Notes: generated by a model from the sequence alone, not told the origin. A stretch of DNA of 64,000 nt from Phaeobacter italicus (GCF_001258055.1 NZ_CVRM01000031.1:124001-188000), one strand, 5' to 3'. Positions 52,516 through 61,942 are shown, counted from the stretch's first letter. Numbers and translations are program-made.

Positions 52516-53289
52516 TTACCACTTGGCGCCGGGATAGGCGCGCTGCAGCCATTGCATCTGGGTCAGCAGGTGTCCCAAGTGCTCAGTGTGCATCGCGCCG
52601 GTGCGCCCGCCTTTGTGGGCAAAGCTGCTGTCCGGAATGATCAGCGTGGCGTCGCCCAGGATGCGGGACACCAGCACGTCGTACTCTTCGCGCAGGGACG
52701 CCGGGTCGGGGGCGATACCCGCCTTCACCATTTCGGCGTCGGCCTCGTCGGACTGGAACATCTCGCCCACATAGGGCCAGAGATAGTCCAGCGCCTCTTG
52801 CATGCGGCGGTGGCTTTCCTCGGTGCCGTCGCCCAGTCCCACCACGGTGTCGGCGGAGCGCTCCAGGTGGTAGGCAACCTCTTTCGAGGCCTTTTCGGCA
52901 ATCGCGGCGACCCGTTCGTCCGAGGATTTCATCAGGCGGCCCAGCTGGATCGAATGCCAGGCGTCGAACAGGAACTGGCGCATCAGGGTGCGGCCGAAGT
53001 CGCCGTTCGGCACCTCGCACAGCAGCACATTGCGGAAATCCCAGGCGTCGCGCAGGAAGGCGAGGTCGTCGGCGGACTTGCCTTCGCCCTGCACCTCAGC
53101 CGCGAGGCCAAGCCACATCTGGGTCTGGCCGATCAGGTCCAGCGCGGTGTTGGCCAGCGCGATGTCCTCTTCCAGCACTGGCGCGTGGCCGCACCATTCG
53201 CTGACCCGGTGGCCGAGGATCAGGGTATTGTCCCCCATCCGCAGCAGGAACTGGCTAAACGCGTCTTCCTTGTTAACAGGGGTCGCCAT
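52516..53289 (-). CDS. paaC: phenylacetyl-CoA epoxidase structural subunit PaaC
   Basis: 257 residues, ferritin-like four-helix protein: 'MGDNTLILGHRVSEWCGHAPVLEEDIALANTALDLIGQTQ', 'LRDAWDFRNVLLCEVPNGDFG' and 'DAWHSIQLGRLMKSSDERV'. PaaC lacks a working metal site and stabilises PaaA in the complex. Its start overlaps the paaB stop by one base. Confidence 0.95.
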   Translation of the reverse strand: MATPVNKEDAFSQFLLRMGDNTLILGHRVSEWCGHAPVLEEDIALANTALDLIGQTQMWLGLAAEVQGEGKSADDLAFLRDAWDFRNVLLCEVPNGDFGRTLMRQFLFDAWHSIQLGRLMKSSDERVAAIAEKASKEVAYHLERSADTVVGLGDGTEESHRRMQEALDYLWPYVGEMFQSDEADAEMVKAGIAPDPASLREEYDVLVSRILGDATLIIPDSSFAHKGGRTGAMHTEHLGHLLTQMQWLQRAYPGAKW

Positions 53290-53573
53290 TACATCGCCCC
53301 CACTTCTTCGGGGATGTCGAAGAAGGTCGGGTGGCGGTAAACCTTGCTTTCCGACGGCTCATAAAGCGGACCTTTGTCGCTGGGCGAGGAGGCGGAGATG
53401 TGGTTCGCCTCAACCACCCAGATCGACACGCCTTCGTTGCGGCGGGTATAGACGTCGCGGGCGTTCTTGATCGCCATCTCGGCGTCCGGCGCGTGCAGGG
53501 ATCCGACGTGGCGGTGGCTCATGCCGTGTTGGCCGCGGATGAAGATTTCCCAGAGGGGCCATTCGTTTTTCAT
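53289..53573 (-). CDS. paaB: phenylacetyl-CoA epoxidase subunit PaaB
   Basis: 94 residues: 'WPLWEIFIRGQHGMSHRHVGSLHAPDAEMAIKNARDVYTRR', followed by 'SIWVV' and 'YEPSESKVYRHPTFFDIPEEV'. Small scaffold subunit between PaaAC units. Length and pattern are complete. Confidence 0.95.
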   Translation of the reverse strand: MKNEWPLWEIFIRGQHGMSHRHVGSLHAPDAEMAIKNARDVYTRRNEGVSIWVVEANHISASSPSDKGPLYEPSESKVYRHPTFFDIPEEVGAM

Positions 53574-53635
53574 GTCTCAAATCCTCCTGGCTGAGGGGGC
53601 GCCGTAGCTAGGGCAGGGCGCCGGAATGCTTGGGG

Positions 53636-54613
53636 TTATTCGGCGGCGTGCTGGCGCGTGGCTTTCTTCTTGGCGTGGGCCAAGAGGCCGTCGCGGACCC
53701 AGGCGCCGTCGTCCCAGGCTTTGTTGCGGGCAGCGAGGCGGTCCACGTTGCAGGGGCCGTTGCCCTTGATCACTTCAAAGAACTCGCTCCAGTCCGGGTC
53801 GGTGTAGTCGTAGTGGCCGCGTTCCTCGTTCCATTTCAGGTCCGGGTCGGGGATCGTAAGGCCCAGATATTCGGCCTGCGGCACGGTCTGGTCGACGAAT
53901 TTCTGACGCAGCTCGTCGTTGGTGTTCATCTTGATCTTCCAGGCCATCGACTGCGCGGAATGGACAGAGTCCTTGTCGGAGGGGCCGAACATCATCAGCG
54001 ACGGATACCAGAGGCGGTTCAGTGCATCCTGCGCCATCTTCTTCTGCTCCGGGGTGCCCTCCGCCATCTTGCGGATCGCGTCATAGCCCTGACGCTGATG
54101 GAAGCTCTCTTCCTTGCAGATGCGGATCATCGCGCGAGAGTAGGGACCGAAGGAGGTCCGTTGCAGCGGCACCTGGTTCATGATCGCAGCACCATCCACC
54201 AGCCAGCCGACCGCGCCGATGTCGGCCCAGTTCAGCGTCGGGTAATTGAAGATCGACGAATATTTCATGCGGCCATCCAGCAGCATCTCGGTGATCTCGT
54301 CACGGGAGACGCCCAGCGTTTCCGCCGCGCAGTAGAGGTAGAGGCCGTGACCCGCCTCATCCTGCACCTTGGCCAAGAGGATCGCCTTGCGCTCCAGCGT
54401 GGGCGCGCGGGTGATCCAGTTGCCCTCGGGCAGCTGGCCGACGATTTCGGAATGCGCGTGCTGGCCGATTTGGCGGATCAGCGTTTTGCGGTAGCCTTCG
54501 GGCATCCAGTCCTTGGGCTCAATCTTCTCGCCCGCGTCGATGCGCGCCTGGAAGGCCGCCAGCTTTTCCGGATCGTCCTGGGTCGCCTCGGATTTGATCA
54601 TCTGAGCATACAT
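53636..54613 (-). CDS. paaA: phenylacetyl-CoA epoxidase catalytic subunit PaaA
   Basis: Diiron catalytic subunit that converts phenylacetyl-CoA to the ring-1,2-epoxide. 325 residues; the two ExxH motifs are complete, 'DEAGHG' and '[10 protein letters not shown]', with '[17 protein letters not shown]' between. The start at 54613 (MYAQMIK) follows a strong GGGAGGT site. An upstream in-frame ATG adds 27 residues of thiolase-tail readthrough and is rejected. Confidence 0.96.
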   Translation of the reverse strand: MYAQMIKSEATQDDPEKLAAFQARIDAGEKIEPKDWMPEGYRKTLIRQIGQHAHSEIVGQLPEGNWITRAPTLERKAILLAKVQDEAGHGLYLYCAAETLGVSRDEITEMLLDGRMKYSSIFNYPTLNWADIGAVGWLVDGAAIMNQVPLQRTSFGPYSRAMIRICKEESFHQRQGYDAIRKMAEGTPEQKKMAQDALNRLWYPSLMMFGPSDKDSVHSAQSMAWKIKMNTNDELRQKFVDQTVPQAEYLGLTIPDPDLKWNEERGHYDYTDPDWSEFFEVIKGNGPCNVDRLAARNKAWDDGAWVRDGLLAHAKKKATRQHAAE

Positions 54614-54636
54614 GTCTGGGACCTCCCTAGAGTTCG

Positions 54637-55839
54637 TTACACGCGTTCGAGGATCAGGGCGGTGCCCTGTCCAACGCCGACGCACATGGTGCAAAGGGCA
54701 TACCGCCCGCCGGTGCGCTGCAATTGGTAGGCGGCGGTCAGCACCAGCCGCGCCCCGGACATGCCGAGCGGGTGGCCCAGTGCAATTGCACCGCCGTTGG
54801 GATTAACATGGGGCGCATCATCCGCGACGCCAAGTTCGCGCAGGGTGGCAAGACCTTGGGAGGCAAAGGCCTCATTCAGCTCGATCACGTCCATCTGGTC
54901 GATGGTCAGGCCGGTACGGGCCAGCACTTTGCGGGTGGCAGGCACCGGGCCGATGCCCATGATGCGCGGCTCGACACCTGCGGCGGCCATGCCGACGATG
55001 CGGGCCATCGGTTTCAGGCCGTTCTTTGCAGCCGCGGCTTCATTTGCCATCAGGATCGCTGCGGCACCGTCATTGACGCCAGAGGCATTGCCAGCGGTCA
55101 CGGACTTGTCCGGGCCGTTTACGCCCTTGAGGCCTGACAGCTTCTCCGCCGAGGTGCCGGGGCGGGGGTGTTCGTCGGTGTCCACCACGATGTCATCGCC
55201 CTTGCGCTGAGGGATGGTGACCGGGGTGATTTCGTCCTTGAAAATGCCAGCCTCATGCGCGGCGGCCCAGCGGGCCTGGCTGCGGGCGGCGAATGCGTCC
55301 TGATCTTCGCGGGAAACGCCATAGTCCTCGGCCACGTTGTCTGCGGTCTGCGGCATCGAGTCGGTGCCGTACATTTCCTGCATCTTCTTGTTCACGAAGC
55401 GCCAGCCGATGGTGGTGTCATAGACCGCATTGGCGCGGGTGAAGGCGGATGTGGCTTTGGGCATCACAAAAGGCGCGCGGCTCATGCTTTCGACGCCGCC
55501 TGCGATGGCCATGTCGTAATCGCCTGCCTTGATCCCACGCGACGCCATGCCGACCGCATCCATGCCTGAGGCGCAGAGCCGGTTGATGGTGGTGCCAGGC
55601 ACAGAGGTGGGCAGGCCCGCCAGCAGGGCGGCCATGCGGGCCACGTTGCGGTTGCTTTCACCGGCCTGGTTTGCATCGCCAAAGATGACGTCGTCAAGGG
55701 CGCCCCAGTCCACGCCCGGGTTGCGCGCGGCGAGTGCCGCAATCGGGAGGGCGGCAAGATCATCGGTACGCACCTGGCTCAGCGCGCCGCCGTAGCGGCC
55801 GATCGGGGTGCGGGTGGCATCGCAGATGAAAGCATCCAT
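54637..55839 (-). CDS. paaJ: 3-oxoadipyl-CoA thiolase
   Basis: Last step of phenylacetate (and protocatechuate) degradation, giving succinyl-CoA and acetyl-CoA. 400 residues with Cys in '[18 protein letters not shown]', '[16 protein letters not shown]', '[20 protein letters not shown]' and C-terminal '[19 protein letters not shown]'. PcaF/PaaJ type. It is the first gene of the paa transcript, and its upstream region holds a TetR-like palindrome. Confidence 0.92.
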   Translation of the reverse strand: MDAFICDATRTPIGRYGGALSQVRTDDLAALPIAALAARNPGVDWGALDDVIFGDANQAGESNRNVARMAALLAGLPTSVPGTTINRLCASGMDAVGMASRGIKAGDYDMAIAGGVESMSRAPFVMPKATSAFTRANAVYDTTIGWRFVNKKMQEMYGTDSMPQTADNVAEDYGVSREDQDAFAARSQARWAAAHEAGIFKDEITPVTIPQRKGDDIVVDTDEHPRPGTSAEKLSGLKGVNGPDKSVTAGNASGVNDGAAAILMANEAAAAKNGLKPMARIVGMAAAGVEPRIMGIGPVPATRKVLARTGLTIDQMDVIELNEAFASQGLATLRELGVADDAPHVNPNGGAIALGHPLGMSGARLVLTAAYQLQRTGGRYALCTMCVGVGQGTALILERV

Positions 55840-55874
55840 GGGTGTTCGCGTCTCCTGTCACGGCGGCGGATAAG

Positions 55875-55890
55875 CCGACCATATAGTCGG
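55875..55890 (-). promoter_or_regulatory. candidate paa operator
   Basis: CCGAC-CATATA-GTCGG, a perfect 5+5 dyad about 36-51 bases upstream of the thiolase start. It looks like sites of TetR-type repressors, and PaaR-type TetR regulators control paa genes in some bacteria. No regulator gene is in the window. Confidence 0.55.
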
Positions 55891-56053
55891 TGATACTCCT
55901 GTGGCTGATTCGAGGCAAGAGATACGTAACCGAAAAATGCACATCCATCTATTTGTGTAACGCATTAGTGGTCCGCTCGGTACTTTACATGTTGACTATC
56001 CGTGGCAAGCGGCGTGCAATCGGCATTGCACCCAGAAGGGGAGGGGGAGCGGA

Positions 56054-57679
56054 ATGAATATTCTCTACATCATGTTTGACCAGCTGCGTTTTGATTACCT
56101 CAGCTGTGCAAGTCACCCGCATCTGCAGACGCCACATATCGATGCGCTGGCGGCCAGGGGCATGCGTTTCACCCGCGCTTATGTTCAATCCCCCACCTGC
56201 GGATCCTCCCGGATGTCGAGCTACACCGGGCGCTATCCTTCCAGTCACGGGGTGCAGTTCAACAGTTATCCCTTGCGGGTGGGCGAGTGGACGATGGGGG
56301 ACCATCTGCGCAAGGCAGGCATGGGCTGTCACCTGATTGGCAAGACACATATGGTTGCGGATGCCGAGGGGATGCAGCGGCTGGGGCTGGCACCGGACAG
56401 TGTGATCGGCGTGCGCCAGTCGGAATGCGGGTTCGACCCCTGGATCCGCGATGACGGATTGTGGGCAGAAGGGCCGGACGGCTTCTACGACAGCAAGCGC
56501 AGCCCCTATAACGAATACCTCAAGGACAAGGGCTATCCGGGCGAGAACCCTTGGAACGACTTTGCCAATGCCGGGATAGACGGGAATGACATCGCCTCTG
56601 GCTGGTTCATGGTCAATGCGGACAAACCTGCCAATATCGCCGAGGAAGACAGCGAAACGCCGTGGCTGACCACGCAGGCAATGGAATTTATCGAGCAGGC
56701 AGAGGGTCCGTGGTGCGCGCACCTCAGCTATATCAAGCCGCACTGGCCCTATATCGTGCCTGCGCCATACCACGACATGTACGGGGCAGAGCACGTGTTG
56801 CCGGTGGTGCGCTCGGATGCGGAACGCGAGGATGCTCATCCGGTTTTCAATGGAATGATGAACAATCAGATCGGCAAGACCTTCAGCCGTGATGAGGTGC
56901 GGGCAAAGGTGATCCCCGCCTATATGGGGCTGATCAAACAGGCCGACGATCAGATGGGGCGGCTGTTCAACTGGCTGGAAGAAACAGGCCGGATGCAGGA
57001 CACGATGATTGTGGTGACCTCGGACCACGGCGACTATCTGGGCGATCACTGGTTGGGCGAAAAGAACCTGTTCCACGAACCTTCGATCAAGGTGCCGCTG
57101 ATCATCTATGATCCGCGCGCAGAGGCCGACACCACCCGCGGCACCACTTGTGATGAACTGGTTGAGGCAATCGACCTCTTGCCGACCTTCCTGGAGGCCG
57201 CAGGCGGTGAGCCCGCGTCGCATATTCTGGAGGGGCGCTCGCTGATGCCCTTCCTGCGCGGCGAGACCCCGGACTGGCGGGATTATGCGATTGCCGAGTT
57301 CGACTATTCCACCATGCCGCTCTGCGAGAAACTGGGGCTGGAGCCAAAGGACGCACGGTTGTTCATGGTCACGGACAAACGCTGGAAGTTCATGCACGCC
57401 GAGGGCGGGCTCAGGCCGATGCTGTTTGACATGGAAAACGACCCGGATGAACTGGTCGACCTGGCAAAGGCTGATGACCATCAGGAGGTCATCGACATGA
57501 TGTATGACCGTCTCTTGGAATGGGGGCTCAGGATGTCGCAGCGGATCACATTGTCTGACGCACAGATCAAGGCGCGCCGCGGGACGTCTGGGCGCAAGGG
57601 GATTTTGCTGGGTGTCTATGAGGCTGATGAACTTGCCCCGGCCCTGACAGAGAAATATCGCGGTCCGGTGCCCAAATAG
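56054..57679 (+). CDS. alkaline-phosphatase-superfamily hydrolase (phosphonate monoester hydrolase / sulfatase-like)
   Basis: 541 residues, cytoplasmic (no signal peptide). 'NILYIMFDQLRFDYLSC' gives the metal Asp; the nucleophile region reads 'QSPTCGSSRMSSYTGRYPSSHG' (Cys49, Arg53); 'SDHGDYLGDHWLGEKNLFHEPSIKVPLI' supplies further ligands. The C-terminal domain, with 'LFMVTDKRWKFMHAEGG' and 'PMLFDMENDPDELVDLA', matches Rhizobium/Burkholderia phosphonate monoester hydrolases more than ordinary arylsulfatases. The formylglycine signature CxPxR has Ser for Pro (CGSSR). Substrate uncertain. Confidence 0.82.
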   Translation: MNILYIMFDQLRFDYLSCASHPHLQTPHIDALAARGMRFTRAYVQSPTCGSSRMSSYTGRYPSSHGVQFNSYPLRVGEWTMGDHLRKAGMGCHLIGKTHMVADAEGMQRLGLAPDSVIGVRQSECGFDPWIRDDGLWAEGPDGFYDSKRSPYNEYLKDKGYPGENPWNDFANAGIDGNDIASGWFMVNADKPANIAEEDSETPWLTTQAMEFIEQAEGPWCAHLSYIKPHWPYIVPAPYHDMYGAEHVLPVVRSDAEREDAHPVFNGMMNNQIGKTFSRDEVRAKVIPAYMGLIKQADDQMGRLFNWLEETGRMQDTMIVVTSDHGDYLGDHWLGEKNLFHEPSIKVPLIIYDPRAEADTTRGTTCDELVEAIDLLPTFLEAAGGEPASHILEGRSLMPFLRGETPDWRDYAIAEFDYSTMPLCEKLGLEPKDARLFMVTDKRWKFMHAEGGLRPMLFDMENDPDELVDLAKADDHQEVIDMMYDRLLEWGLRMSQRITLSDAQIKARRGTSGRKGILLGVYEADELAPALTEKYRGPVPK

Positions 57680-57693
57680 GTCAGCCCGGCCTT

Positions 57694-57747
57694 TCACCTT
57701 CCCGAAATACTCTGGGGGAGCCCGCCAGGGCGGGGGCAGCGCCCCCC
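57694..57747. repeat. dispersed REP-like intergenic repeat, copy 2
   Basis: Reverse-orientation counterpart of 6506-6562: TTCCCGAAATACTCTGGGGG followed by a GC-rich block and GGGGGCAGCGCCCCC. It lies between the hydrolase gene and the GntR gene. Confidence 0.65.
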
Positions 57748-57838
57748 TTTATGTGCCGTTGGCGTTTTGGGGCGCAGAGGATCGGATTGCCACGGCGTCG
57801 TCCCCCGCCTAAATTGGCGCTGCGGTGAGTTGGGGGCG

Positions 57839-58498
57839 ATGATGGCAGGACAGACGGATCAGGTTTTGAATGCCGTCCTCGCAGATATCGAATCCGGTCG
57901 ATTGGTGCCTGGCGCCCAATTGGAGGAAAGCGAGCTGGTCGAGCGGCATGGCGTTTCGCGCACCCCCGTGAGGGAAGCCTTCCTCCAATTGGAGGCGATT
58001 GGCCTCATCCGGCGGCTTCCCCGCAAAGGCGCGGTCTTGTTCAAACCCACCCTCGAAGAATTCCTCGCCATCCTTGAGGTTCATGCGCGACTTGAGGGGC
58101 AGGCGGCCGGCCTTGCCGCAAGACGGCTTGCGCCCGCACAGGCACGTGAGCTGGAAAATGCGGTGTTGGCCTGTGAGAGGCACGCCGCAGAGAAAGGCGA
58201 CAGCGACCCGGCTGGGTATTATCAGCTGAACCTGCGATTTCACGCCTGCGTCGCGGAAGGCTCCGGCAATCCGTTTCTGGTTGAGATGATCAAAACCAAC
58301 GCGCGAAAGCTGATGGCCTACTACCGGGCGCGGTACCGATACCCTGGTGTTATTGGACAGTCCGCAAGGGAGCATCGCGAAATCGCGCAGCTCATCTTTG
58401 ATCATGATCGCGATGGTGCCGAACGGGCGATGACCCGGCATGTACATTTCGACCAGGTCACCGTGATGGATCTGCTGGCCGCACTGGAAACGGTCTGA
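57839..58498 (+). CDS. GntR family (FCD-domain) transcriptional regulator
   Basis: 219 residues: winged-helix N-terminus ('LEESELVERHGVSRTPVREAFLQLEAIGLI', 'RLPRKGAVL') and C-terminal FCD ligand domain with metal-binding residues in 'YYQLNLRFHACVAEGSGNPFLVEMI' and 'SAREHREIAQLI'. The start could be either ATG of MM. FCD regulators usually sense a pathway acid or amino acid, so this is the likely local regulator of the genes that follow. Confidence 0.85.
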   Translation: MMAGQTDQVLNAVLADIESGRLVPGAQLEESELVERHGVSRTPVREAFLQLEAIGLIRRLPRKGAVLFKPTLEEFLAILEVHARLEGQAAGLAARRLAPAQARELENAVLACERHAAEKGDSDPAGYYQLNLRFHACVAEGSGNPFLVEMIKTNARKLMAYYRARYRYPGVIGQSAREHREIAQLIFDHDRDGAERAMTRHVHFDQVTVMDLLAALETV

Positions 58499-58500
58499 CG

Positions 58501-59208
58501 CTACTGCGCGGCCTGTTCAAAGAACTGCGCAACACTTTCGGCAAAGGCATGTTGATCTGCGCGTTCCCGCAGGCTGTTCATTGCCTTGGTGTAGGCGGTC
58601 GGGCCTAGCGTTGGTGCCATCAACTCTGTCAGCGCGGTGATGAAGTGGTGTGACATCTCTGGATGGTGTTGCGTGGTGTAGACGTGATTGCCGATTGCAA
58701 ATCCACTGATGAGTCCGTTGCAACGGGTCAGTTCTGTCGCTTCATCGGGCAGTCGGCTCACATATTCCTTGTGAGAGGCATAGAGCCTCAATGGCGTCGG
58801 CAGATCCACTGTCCAGGCGGTTTTGGATCGCTGTTCATTGAGGCTGAGACCCTGCACCCAGCCCTGTGGTGAAGCCGAGACCTCCCCTCCCAGCGCGAGC
58901 GCAATGGCCTGATGGCCGAAACAGGCCCCGAACAATGGGAACTTGGCGCTGTTCAGTTGGCGAATAAGGCCCAGGAATGGGGCAATCCACGGCAGAGGGT
59001 CGTGCACGGAAGAGGGGCTGCCGGTGATCATCGCACCGTCAAAGTCTGCGAGGTCGCCGGGCAGTTGACCCGCTTGAATATCGATCACGCTGCAAGCCCA
59101 GTCCGGGCGGACCATGCGGATAAGCTGCGTGAACTTCTCGCCATCTCGCGGATGGGCGGCGGCAAAGTCACTGTGATCTGTGTTGGTCATCAGGATTGCC
59201 AGATGCAT
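58501..59208 (-). CDS. class I glutamine amidotransferase domain protein
   Basis: 235 residues: GATase1 fold with nucleophile elbow 'GACFGHQ' (Cys about 95), and His-Glu in 'TTQHHPEMS'. It is a stand-alone domain with no fused synthetase. Such proteins act as gamma-glutamyl hydrolases (PuuD-like, though that is a different subfamily) or transfer amides. It is convergent with the GntR gene and divergent from the P450. Confidence 0.82.
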   Translation of the reverse strand: MHLAILMTNTDHSDFAAAHPRDGEKFTQLIRMVRPDWACSVIDIQAGQLPGDLADFDGAMITGSPSSVHDPLPWIAPFLGLIRQLNSAKFPLFGACFGHQAIALALGGEVSASPQGWVQGLSLNEQRSKTAWTVDLPTPLRLYASHKEYVSRLPDEATELTRCNGLISGFAIGNHVYTTQHHPEMSHHFITALTELMAPTLGPTAYTKAMNSLRERADQHAFAESVAQFFEQAAQ

Positions 59209-59240
59209 TTGCGGACCCCGTGTGATTTTTGTTTACATAT

Positions 59241-59256
59241 TTATGGGCGCCAATAA
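59241..59256. promoter_or_regulatory. palindrome between the divergent amidotransferase and P450 genes
   Basis: TTATGGGCGCCAATAA is a 16-bp dyad with one mismatched pair, centred in the 79-base gap and flanked by TTTGT...ACAAA. A candidate operator controlling both genes. Confidence 0.5.
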
Positions 59257-59287
59257 TATACAAATGAACCGAGAGGGAGAAGTGCAA

Positions 59288-60547
59288 ATGACTGTCTGGA
59301 CACCATTGGACGATGGCTACGCAGATCTGAGCAGTCATGACGCCTTTGCAGATGGAGCCCCCCACAACACCTTTTCGCGACTGCGCCGCGAGGATCCGCT
59401 GCACTGGACTGAATATGAGGGCGGGGCGAATTTCTGGTCCGTCACGCGCTATGATGACATCACCAAGATGAACAAGAACACAGAGGTGTTTTCTTCTGCG
59501 CGCGGGATCCGGATGGAGGATCAGACCTACGAGGAATATCTGGCCCGCCGTACCTTCCAGGAAACGGATCCGCCAGAACATTCCCAGGTTCGCATGAAGT
59601 TGCTGAAAGCGTTTTCCAAGACCACGATGGCGCAATACGAGGAGGACTTCCGCACCCTTTGTGCCGAAATACTGGACCAGGCGCTCGCCAAGGGCAGTTT
59701 TGATGCGACCAAGGACATTGCCCGCCAGCTTCCGATGCGGATGCTTGGCCGGGTGGTAGGTCTGCCGGATGATGATTTGCCTTGGTTGGTCGAAAAGGGT
59801 GATGCGCTTATTGCCAATACAGACCCTGATTTCACCTCCCACGTTCTGGACAAGATGGATACTGACGCTTTCCGGATGATGCCCTTCAATTCGCCAGCCG
59901 GAGCGGAGCTCTATGTCTATGCCAAGGAGTTGATGGAGGCAAAAGAGAAGGCAGGGGATACCTCAGGCGTACTCAATATGATTTTGCAACCTGCTCGCGA
60001 TGGCTCTGTCATTACAGAGACAGAGTTTCGCAATTTCTTTTGCCTGTTGGTTGCGGCGGGAAATGACACCACGCGGTATTCGATTGCCGCAGGCATCCAG
60101 GCTCTGTGCCACCAGCCGGAGTTGCTGGCGCAGATGCAGCGCGGGGGCGCGGTCTGGGAGACGGCAGCGGATGAGATCATCCGATGGGCGACGCCTGCGC
60201 TCTATTTCCGCCGCACTGCCACCCGCGACGTTGAAATGCACGGCAAAACCATCCGCGCCGGTGACAAGGTGTTGTATTGGTTTGCCTCCGCCAACCGCGA
60301 CGACAGCTATTTTGACGATCCGTTTCAGGTTGATCTGATGCGCAGCCCGAACCGACATCTGTCATTTGGGCAGTTTGGTCCGCATGTTTGCCTGGGAATG
60401 TGGTTGGCACGGCTGGAAGTGACCGTACTGTTTCAAGAGCTCGCCAAACGCATTCGCCATATCGAGCCAGCCGGCCCCCACAGATTTTTGCGATCCAACT
60501 TTGTGGGCGGCATCAAAGAATTGCCGGTCCGCATCGAGGCTGCGTAG
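59288..60547 (+). CDS. cytochrome P450
   Basis: 419 residues, soluble bacterial class. I-helix 'LVAAGNDTTRYSIA' (acid/Thr pair), ExxR in 'ADEIIRWATP', and heme loop 'SFGQFGPHVCLGMWLARLE' with Cys ligand near residue 373. The heme motif has one extra residue compared with FGxGxHxCxG. I chose the ATG at 59288 after GAGAGGGAGA. No ferredoxin or reductase gene is nearby, so electron partners must come from elsewhere. Confidence 0.92.
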   Translation: MTVWTPLDDGYADLSSHDAFADGAPHNTFSRLRREDPLHWTEYEGGANFWSVTRYDDITKMNKNTEVFSSARGIRMEDQTYEEYLARRTFQETDPPEHSQVRMKLLKAFSKTTMAQYEEDFRTLCAEILDQALAKGSFDATKDIARQLPMRMLGRVVGLPDDDLPWLVEKGDALIANTDPDFTSHVLDKMDTDAFRMMPFNSPAGAELYVYAKELMEAKEKAGDTSGVLNMILQPARDGSVITETEFRNFFCLLVAAGNDTTRYSIAAGIQALCHQPELLAQMQRGGAVWETAADEIIRWATPALYFRRTATRDVEMHGKTIRAGDKVLYWFASANRDDSYFDDPFQVDLMRSPNRHLSFGQFGPHVCLGMWLARLEVTVLFQELAKRIRHIEPAGPHRFLRSNFVGGIKELPVRIEAA

Positions 60548-60652
60548 GATCACAGTCACGGCAGCCGCAACCGCTGCGGCCAAATCGTATCAAGACAGGG
60601 GCCATCCGCACGCCAAAGATGCCAACGCCCTTTCAACAGGAAGGAAAACCTC

Positions 60653-61942
60653 ATGAAGCCCCGTCTGCGCGCGTTGTTTTGCGATCATCTGAGTATCATG
60701 CGAGGCAAATACCTCCCCGAGGGCAAGATTGGCGATGACAGTACCCGGTTTTGCAGGTCTGTGTTTGGGACACATTACGACAAGGATCTGCTTGATGCGC
60801 CCGGCGCAATGGTCAAGCAGGGTCTGCCGGATATGGAGCTGCGCTGGCGGCATGATGATATCCGAGACAGTTGGCATCAGGATACCAAGATCGTTTTAGG
60901 CGACCTTTACGACGACGCAGGACACCCCTTGCCGCTTTGTCCGCGGGGCGCGCTGAAGCGTGCGGTTGCTGATTGGCAGGCGCTGGGCTTGACGCCCAAG
61001 GTGGGCATCGAGCTGGAAGCCTATGCCATGCAGGGGGATGAAGCAGGTCGACTGCAGCCCTATGATGCGCCCGGCGGGGTTGTCTATGGCACTGGCCCCT
61101 TTGCAGATCCGCTGCGCTTTAACGATCGTATCTGGGCGATGGCTGACGAGATGGGCTTTGCGCTGGATATGATCACGGCGGAATTTGACAGCCCCCAGTT
61201 CGAATACACGCTGACGTTTGATGACGCGGTGAAGGCCGTTGATGACATCGTTCTGTTTCGGTTGATGGCGCGAGAGATCGCGCTCGAATATGGCATTGTC
61301 CTGACCTTCATGCCCAAGCCAGTTCCCGAGGGCGGTGGCTCTGGCATGCACGTGAATTTTTCCTTCGTGGATGAAACAGGCGGCAATGCCGTCTCATCCG
61401 GGGCAAGGGGAGGGCCGGAGCATATGAATGACCTGGCTCGCGGGTGTCTTGCTGGGCTTTTGCACCATCATAAGGGGCTTGCCGGGCTGATCGCGCCAAC
61501 GTCGAACAGTTACATGCGGCTACAGCCTGGCTCGCTATCGGGGTATTGGCAGAATTGGGGTGGTGATCATCGCAACGTCACGACCCGGATCAGCTCTGAA
61601 GGCGGGGCAAAGGCGCGGCTGGAGCACCGAATGGCGGATGCGTCCTCCAACCCATACACGACCGTCGCCGCAGTGTTGCAGGCCTCGCGGCTCGGCGTGC
61701 AAAACGGCTATGCACTGCCACCGATGGAAACAGGCGACGGTTTTGACCGCACCGATGCCAGAGAGGGCACCGCTATCGACCTGAAGGGCGCGGTTGCGGA
61801 TCTTGAGGCAGACGCTGTGCTGGCAGAAGCGGTCGGAGCCGAACTGGTGGCCAACCACGTCTATATGAAGCGCAAAGAGGTGCGTAAAACCCGTGATCTC
61901 GAAGGGGAAGCCCTGCGAGATTTTTACGTGCATTTCATCTGA
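60653..61942 (+). CDS. glutamine synthetase-like ligase (gamma-glutamylamide synthetase type)
   Basis: 429 residues with the GS catalytic domain: 'VGIELEAYAM' (metal Glu), 'ITAEFDSPQFEYTL', 'GGGSGMHVNFSFVD', 'SNSYMRLQPGSL', 'HRNVTTRISSEGG' and 'LEHRMADASSNPYTTVAAVL'. The N-terminal domain is short and the Tyr adenylylation loop of GlnA is missing, so it is a GS-family enzyme ligating glutamate to another amine, not housekeeping GlnA. It is 105 bases downstream of the P450. Confidence 0.82.
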   Translation: MKPRLRALFCDHLSIMRGKYLPEGKIGDDSTRFCRSVFGTHYDKDLLDAPGAMVKQGLPDMELRWRHDDIRDSWHQDTKIVLGDLYDDAGHPLPLCPRGALKRAVADWQALGLTPKVGIELEAYAMQGDEAGRLQPYDAPGGVVYGTGPFADPLRFNDRIWAMADEMGFALDMITAEFDSPQFEYTLTFDDAVKAVDDIVLFRLMAREIALEYGIVLTFMPKPVPEGGGSGMHVNFSFVDETGGNAVSSGARGGPEHMNDLARGCLAGLLHHHKGLAGLIAPTSNSYMRLQPGSLSGYWQNWGGDHRNVTTRISSEGGAKARLEHRMADASSNPYTTVAAVLQASRLGVQNGYALPPMETGDGFDRTDAREGTAIDLKGAVADLEADAVLAEAVGAELVANHVYMKRKEVRKTRDLEGEALRDFYVHFI

